Below, in pieces: positions 5,641-9,640 of a DNA stretch of 9,640 nucleotides. The position numbers were made by a program, and so were the translations under genes. A model generated the notes under the pieces. The model saw only the letters and a list, made by a program, of their open reading frames with translations, was not told the DNA's origin and ran no database searches. This stretch comes from Euryarchaeota archaeon UBA40 (lineage in GTDB: Archaea > Thermoplasmatota > Poseidoniia > Poseidoniales > Thalassarchaeaceae). Position 1 is the first letter of the stretch. Each line of letters begins with the position of its first letter. The stretch lies in assembly GCA_002506875.1 (NCBI GenBank), contig DAYJ01000029.1, positions 1-9,640 on the forward strand, in the 5' to 3' direction.

Positions 5641-8600
5641 TGAGGATGCCGCCTTGAGTCCCACCATCTTCGGTAGAAGAGTTAGCGAGTCCTCGTCAAG
5701 GGAGGTCATGTTGTTATTATCCCACTTGAGCTCTTCCAACGCTGGGCGACGGAAGTTTTCAGTGACATACTCATTCGTGAACGGATCAATAGTTCGGACC
5801 TCAGCGAAGGCCGCGACCATATCGGTTCCACTGTTCATCGTGATGTAACCAGTGACTAGGACGGTTTCGCCGACTCCTGGAACTTCGCCATCATCCCACT
5901 CAAGAGTGACCTGATGCTGGATTGCAGGATTGTCGTTCGCAGTGAACCGGACCTGAACGTCGTGCGGGTAGTTATACAACGCAGGATCATCACCGACGTT
6001 CGTAACCTCAACCGTGAATGGTACACGTGTTCCAGGCATGACTGCCTCGACGTTGAGATAATCGAATGCGAAATCAGTGTTGAACTTGTAATCCGGACGT
6101 GCCTCGACAACGTTCTCCACCTTGATGTGGAGTGTGACGCGGTCACTTCTCTGATCGTAGGTGGAATAACCAGCCTGACTGTAGTTGATGTAACTAGGAG
6201 CATCAGTGGTATCGTTCAGGTATAGGTTAACAGTGCAGAAGAAGCCACTAGCCGGTGTCATCTGGTGAATCCCACCGTCACGGACGCCATCGCCATCTGC
6301 ATCCTGCAGGAAGTCCCACTGATCTCGAGGCGCAGTGGTCGTTGCATCAGGGATGAGTGTGATTTGCATCTCCTCTGTATCCTGATCGAGAGCGATTGAG
6401 AAGTAATGATCGTAATCACAATTCGCAGTCTTAGCAACTTCCCACTGGTAATCGGCCTGCTGATGGTCGATATCGAACATCATGCGAGACATATCAAACG
6501 TGAGATTGTCGACATTGGTATCGTCCTCAGTGAGTGTGATGTACCAATTTTCCTCATTACCAGCAGTGAGTTTGTCACCATTAGCTACCTCGACGTACTT
6601 CTCCGCCTGCAAATCAGGTCCAGAGATGACTGGAGCATCGTTGATCGGGTTGACGATGAACTGAACTGTCATGTCATCCGCGTCATCTACACCATCTGTG
6701 AGTCCGAAGAGAATATCACAGGATCCGCCCGCTTCATTCGTTGCGTTCTCTGCGATGAGGATGCTTGTTGTTCCAGCCATGGAGATATCGAATGGGATAC
6801 AGCCATCTGCGGCAGCAGTCCAGTTGTAGATCTGCGGAACCGCGTGTGGGTTGTTATCCGACTGAGAGTTCTCGTTAGCCATGTCAATCACGAAGCTTCC
6901 TGACTGGTTGTAGACGCTACCAAGGCTCTTTGGAACGGTGAATCCGTTCGCACCATCGATTGCTGCTTCATCACGGATGTTGATTCCACCCTGGCCGTCG
7001 TCGGTGAGGACGAGACCGCAGTCGTTGCTATTGTAATCATTCAACGAGTTGCAGATGATTGGCTTGTCGTTAACATTGGTGACGTTCCAGAAGAAGGTCT
7101 GTGTCGCGTTCAGGCCGTCAGCGTCTGTCACGGTCGCCTTGAGGCGGTGACCACCGAACTGGTCGGCGAGAGTCGCTACCTCGAGAGACTGCCCGTTCAG
7201 GCCGTAGGAATACGGCGTGATGTAGGTATGCGTGTTCGCTGCAGAGTCAACAATTTCCCATGACAGGTTTACGTCCTGCGTCTGGAAGTCGGTTGCCAAT
7301 TCCGTCATGCTTAGCGACGTCATTCCTGTATCCTCATCGACGGTGACGTCAATCAGGTTCTGGATGACCGGCTTAGCACGGAGGATATCGATCTCAACAT
7401 TCTGATTCGTAGACATCATGACGTTATTCCTCTCTCCCCAGTCCCAGTAGTCGTTCTGGGAATCACGGACCTTGACGATAATATCGTAAGGACGAGCAGG
7501 GGTTGGAGTCGTCGTTCCCGCATAGGTTCGGAAGATGAGTAGGAAGTCGTCGAGAGTTCCATCTGCAAGATCCGTTCCAGTGAGGTCGAAGCCACCGAAG
7601 TCGTAGAAGTTCTGGGCAGTTGCGTTAGCCTGATCCCACACCTGTGGCGGGAAGGCTGCTAGGACGTGCCCAGTGTTCTCGTTCTGAACCACTGTTAGCC
7701 AGCGGACATCATCAGTTGGAGAACCGATACAGGCCCATGGAATAGCGAACTCGGAGTTCAAGTTGAACGTCGAGGTCACACCAGGGTATCCGAATCCTAC
7801 GAAGGAGGAGATACCATTGCACGAAGACGTGACATCAACCCAGTTACCGGTTGGAGTCACACGCTTGATTCCCCAGCTGGTTGCATCCTCTGCGAAGAGC
7901 ATGAAGTCAGCCTGGAATGGAAGGTTGTGCGTAACATACCAGTTGTCGCCTGTAGAACTACCACCAGGAACGGTGTCTAGGTAGATCATTCCGTCCGACG
8001 CAGTGAAAGTCACACCAACAAGGCCGATGTAGACGTTCGTAGCATCCCAAGTGATTCTCATCTCCCCACCGGAGGTGAGGTTCTTGGCTGTTGAACCAGG
8101 CATCATATCGTCAGCGATATTCGACTCAGCGGTGTAATCACCGAACCAATCACCGAGGTCACCGTCAGTCTGAATCACAGATCCAGCACGGGTGCGCCAT
8201 GATGGGCTGACATACTCCGCACGGGAGTGAGCCACAAGAGGCACTGTTCCGCCAGTGAGAGTATTGTAGTCCTCAGTCGACCTGATGGTCAGTGCCACAT
8301 CAGAGGCCGCTTGACCCATGTGAGTGACATCGAGATTCAACAGGTTTGCTTCGTGAACAATCGCGCTGCTGGAGACGACCAACTTCTGAGAGTCGAGGAC
8401 GCCGTTACCGACGCTCGTCACTGTGCTGAAAGCACCTGCATTAATCTGAACGCCTGTGCCGGTCCAAGTCATGTTCTCAATAGAACCAGACGCGGTATTG
8501 ATTGTCTTCAACGTGGTATCAGAAGTACTCGTACCCCCGTTCCATCGGAAGTCCTTGTGCTTGTCAGTCAGGAGACCGAGATCACCACTAGTGCTTAGGT

Positions 8601-9640
8601 CTGTGATGTCAAGATCATGAAGACCACTACTAGATACGGAACTGATAGCAATACCATTGGTGTCATCCACATCGATAGTAGCTCCATCGACAGTGATGTC
8701 GACATCATCTGCATCAACACCATATCCATCTGCCACAATCAAAACACCACTGCTGCTTCGCGCCTGAGATGTTCCACCGAGGTAGAGTTCCCCGCCGTCC
8801 ATTTGGATTCCAGTGCCGAATCCGCTGATACTTGTGTTCGAGAAGGAAAGCCAGTCATCAGATCCAGCAACATTCACACCAATAGATGCGAGGCTCGGAC
8901 CGGAACTTGTGGTTACTGTCACTGTTCCATACATATCTGGATGAGCACTGCAATGGTACTCATACACACCAGTTGATGTGAAGGTGTGCGCGAAATACGA
9001 ACCGTTGTTCATTAGACCACTGTCCCATACAGGTGAACCTGTTGTGTTCTCAGTAGTGCTGTGCTGGTAGTTGTTCGGGTCCGAGTTGTATTGAGTTGCG
9101 TGCCAGCGAACAGTATCGCCAACAGATACGGTGATGTTCTGCGGCGAGAAGACCGAAGCACGGATTTCGACAGTATGAACTCGAGCTGCTGCTCCACCAA
9201 GGCTGGTGAAGGAACTGCCTTCATCGACTACTGTGCAGCCGTCTGTCACTAGAGCATTCGAGATCGTCGAGATATCATTGCCACTCATGTTGATCGTAGA
9301 AGTTGTTCCACAGTTGTCGACATTGATTCCAACCGCACTTGTTGGTGTTCGGCCAGAGGTGAACGAAATCGTGTTGTCCCTGATATCGACATCGTTGCTG
9401 CCACGGACTCCATAGACAGAGATACCGCCGTCAGCATCAATCAACTCATTGTTGGTGATTGTTCCGTGACCACTCTGGACATAGATACCTGCGTTAGATG
9501 CACTGCTAACACCACGAATGGTGTTGCCATCAATATCCCACTGCTTTCCACTGCGAGAGTAGATTGGGTTATCCGCGAGAATATCGTTACCGAAGATGTC
9601 GATGGAGTTCGTTGTAGCATCCTGGATGTAGACACCATAA
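4888..9640 (-). CDS. Giant mosaic surface protein: beta-helix, cupredoxin, CBM9-like, cadherin-like, CARDB-like, TM and type IV pilin domains (5' end missing)
   Basis: The reading frame is open from the window edge to TGA at 4890-4888, giving 1,583 residues; an apparent TTG start at 9444 is internal because beta-helix sequence continues upstream of it. Domains (residues from the window edge): beta-helix rungs 1-150 with repeating G-I-Y/N-V and D-I-x-x-N-x-I; cupredoxin ~154-245; more beta-helix ~246-483; CBM9/DOMON-like ~486-694; cadherin-like repeats ~757-1180, marked by N-V-N-D-K-P and N-P-I-N-D-A-P; CARDB-like ~1180-1300; membrane helix 1334-1358; acidic segment RREEDEEVFETIAADEE; archaeal pilin helix 1376-1400; C-terminal domain to 1583 with several cysteines. 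The predicted topology is a huge outer part, one helix in, one helix out, then an outer pilin-like domain. The signal peptide would be upstream. No function is assigned; adhesion or polymer binding at the cell surface is inferred from domain types. Confidence 0.88.
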   Translation of the reverse strand, partial: YGVYIQDATTNSIDIFGNDILADNPIYSRSGKQWDIDGNTIRGVSSASNAGIYVQSGHGTITNNELIDADGGISVYGVRGSNDVDIRDNTISFTSGRTPTSAVGINVDNCGTTSTINMSGNDISTISNALVTDGCTVVDEGSSFTSLGGAAARVHTVEIRASVFSPQNITVSVGDTVRWHATQYNSDPNNYQHSTTENTTGSPVWDSGLMNNGSYFAHTFTSTGVYEYHCSAHPDMYGTVTVTTSSGPSLASIGVNVAGSDDWLSFSNTSISGFGTGIQMDGGELYLGGTSQARSSSGVLIVADGYGVDADDVDITVDGATIDVDDTNGIAISSVSSSGLHDLDITDLSTSGDLGLLTDKHKDFRWNGGTSTSDTTLKTINTASGSIENMTWTGTGVQINAGAFSTVTSVGNGVLDSQKLVVSSSAIVHEANLLNLDVTHMGQAASDVALTIRSTEDYNTLTGGTVPLVAHSRAEYVSPSWRTRAGSVIQTDGDLGDWFGDYTAESNIADDMMPGSTAKNLTSGGEMRITWDATNVYIGLVGVTFTASDGMIYLDTVPGGSSTGDNWYVTHNLPFQADFMLFAEDATSWGIKRVTPTGNWVDVTSSCNGISSFVGFGYPGVTSTFNLNSEFAIPWACIGSPTDDVRWLTVVQNENTGHVLAAFPPQVWDQANATAQNFYDFGGFDLTGTDLADGTLDDFLLIFRTYAGTTTPTPARPYDIIVKVRDSQNDYWDWGERNNVMMSTNQNVEIDILRAKPVIQNLIDVTVDEDTGMTSLSMTELATDFQTQDVNLSWEIVDSAANTHTYITPYSYGLNGQSLEVATLADQFGGHRLKATVTDADGLNATQTFFWNVTNVNDKPIICNSLNDYNSNDCGLVLTDDGQGGINIRDEAAIDGANGFTVPKSLGSVYNQSGSFVIDMANENSQSDNNPHAVPQIYNWTAAADGCIPFDISMAGTTSILIAENATNEAGGSCDILFGLTDGVDDADDMTVQFIVNPINDAPVISGPDLQAEKYVEVANGDKLTAGNEENWYITLTEDDTNVDNLTFDMSRMMFDIDHQQADYQWEVAKTANCDYDHYFSIALDQDTEEMQITLIPDATTTAPRDQWDFLQDADGDGVRDGGIHQMTPASGFFCTVNLYLNDTTDAPSYINYSQAGYSTYDQRSDRVTLHIKVENVVEARPDYKFNTDFAFDYLNVEAVMPGTRVPFTVEVTNVGDDPALYNYPHDVQVRFTANDNPAIQHQVTLEWDDGEVPGVGETVLVTGYITMNSGTDMVAAFAEVRTIDPFTNEYVTENFRRPALEELKWDNNNMTSLDEDSLTLLPKMVGLKAASSVSSFLPGLLSVSLVGLFLGLNLISARREEDEEVFETIAADEEAVSPVIATILLVAITVVLAGTIYVWSSSLADVSGKASPRVTAITDVSIDDNDENNWAWKITVNGAQTELATQAVRVSLEWVDSAGEQQFRLFNLTDKYAPADSCLTDSTLIDNSGNSGDSTGNCGVYGRLPSNSNSMVTFKDSIDCTGPDADCSTGFGAGDIIYILMKDPVTGEMLDSMLITVQYVPGGQTATPLMSYTGTTSPARLS
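7560..8185 (-). other. CBM9/DOMON-like beta-sandwich domain within the giant protein
   Basis: The domain opens with V-I-Q-T-D-G-D-L-G-D-W, then has M-R-I-T-W-D-A-T-N-V-Y-I-G-L-V-G and M-I-Y-L-D-T-V-P-G-G. This order (D-G-x-L-x-D-W, then W-D-x-x-x-L/V-Y-I/V, then an I-x-L-D strand) is typical of family 9 carbohydrate-binding modules and related DOMON-like sandwiches. Ligand residues cannot be judged by eye. Boundaries are approximate. Confidence 0.55.
8905..9180 (-). other. Cupredoxin (type I copper) domain inserted in the beta-helix
   Basis: The domain starts V-H-T-V-E-I-R-A and shows the cupredoxin pattern: F-x-P-x-x-I-T-V-x-V-G-D-T-V-R-W, a histidine ligand (codon 9061-9063, Q-H-S), and the ligand loop H-C-S-A-H-P-D-M-Y-G with Cys (8950-8952), His (8941-8943) and Met (8932-8934). 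The C-x2-H-x2-M spacing is that of amicyanin/pseudoazurin-type loops. All four expected copper ligands are present, so it can probably bind copper. Confidence 0.8.

Noticed and set aside
5471..6903. Open frames of 98-165 codons on the plus strand opposite the giant gene
   Set aside because: They lie antisense to a long continuous coding frame, have low-complexity composition from the complementary codons, no ribosome sites and no recognisable domains.
9442..9444. TTG at 9444 as the start of the giant protein
   Set aside because: The same frame stays open to the window edge and encodes further beta-helix rungs (for example I-D-I-F-G-N-D-I and D-I-D-G-N-T-I), so the gene is truncated by the window, not started here.
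9441..9638. A 65-residue minus-strand frame at the right edge
   Set aside because: It is a different frame from the giant protein, whose beta-helix sequence occupies the same bases; composition is S/T-rich and without motifs.
8190..9640. Possible DNA repeats or a CRISPR array in the beta-helix region
   Set aside because: The periodicity is in the protein (degenerate rungs); no identical DNA repeats with regular spacers are visible.

Overview
All recognisable genes in this window lie on the minus strand, so transcription runs from position 9640 towards position 1. The sequence looks archaeal. One protein carries a type IV pilin / class III signal helix (AVSPVIATILLVAIT...). Several starts have AGGAGGTGATC-type Shine-Dalgarno sequences. 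The mix of giant mosaic surface proteins, lipoprotein sugar-binding proteins and moderate GC fits marine Euryarchaeota such as Marine Group II (Poseidoniales). That assignment is inferred from style only; no rRNA or other marker gene is present.

Region 1 (9640 to 4888) is the C-terminal 1,583 residues of a giant secreted or surface-anchored protein whose start lies beyond the window. In order it reads: right-handed beta-helix repeats, an inserted type I copper (cupredoxin) domain with all four ligands, more beta-helix, a CBM9/DOMON-like sandwich, about three cadherin-like domains, a CARDB-like domain, a transmembrane helix, a short acidic cytoplasmic stretch, an archaeal type IV pilin N-terminal helix and a pilin-like C-terminal domain.

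Region 2 (4887 to 4796) is a 92-base intergenic gap with a strong GC-rich imperfect hairpin just after the giant gene's stop codon.

Region 3 (4795 to 1) is a tightly packed operon. It encodes a HAD-family phosphatase of phosphoserine-phosphatase-like type, a lipoprotein solute-binding protein of the MalE/SBP-1 family, a MalF-type permease, a MalG-type permease and the first 29 codons of a MalK-like ATPase. Junctions are either ATGA overlaps or gaps of a few bases (11 bases at the binding-protein start preferred here), and GG-rich Shine-Dalgarno sites sit 7-8 bases before the starts chosen. Together the genes describe a carbohydrate (CUT1-type) ABC importer: the lipoprotein catches sugar outside the cell, the MalF/MalG pair forms the pore and the ATPase drives it. 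The phosphatase could act on a sugar phosphate inside. Both permeases carry unusual N-terminal additions: a secreted-type ectodomain on MalF and four extra membrane helices on MalG.

No tRNA, rRNA, CRISPR array, insertion sequence or plus-strand gene was found. No stretch over 300 bases lacks a gene.
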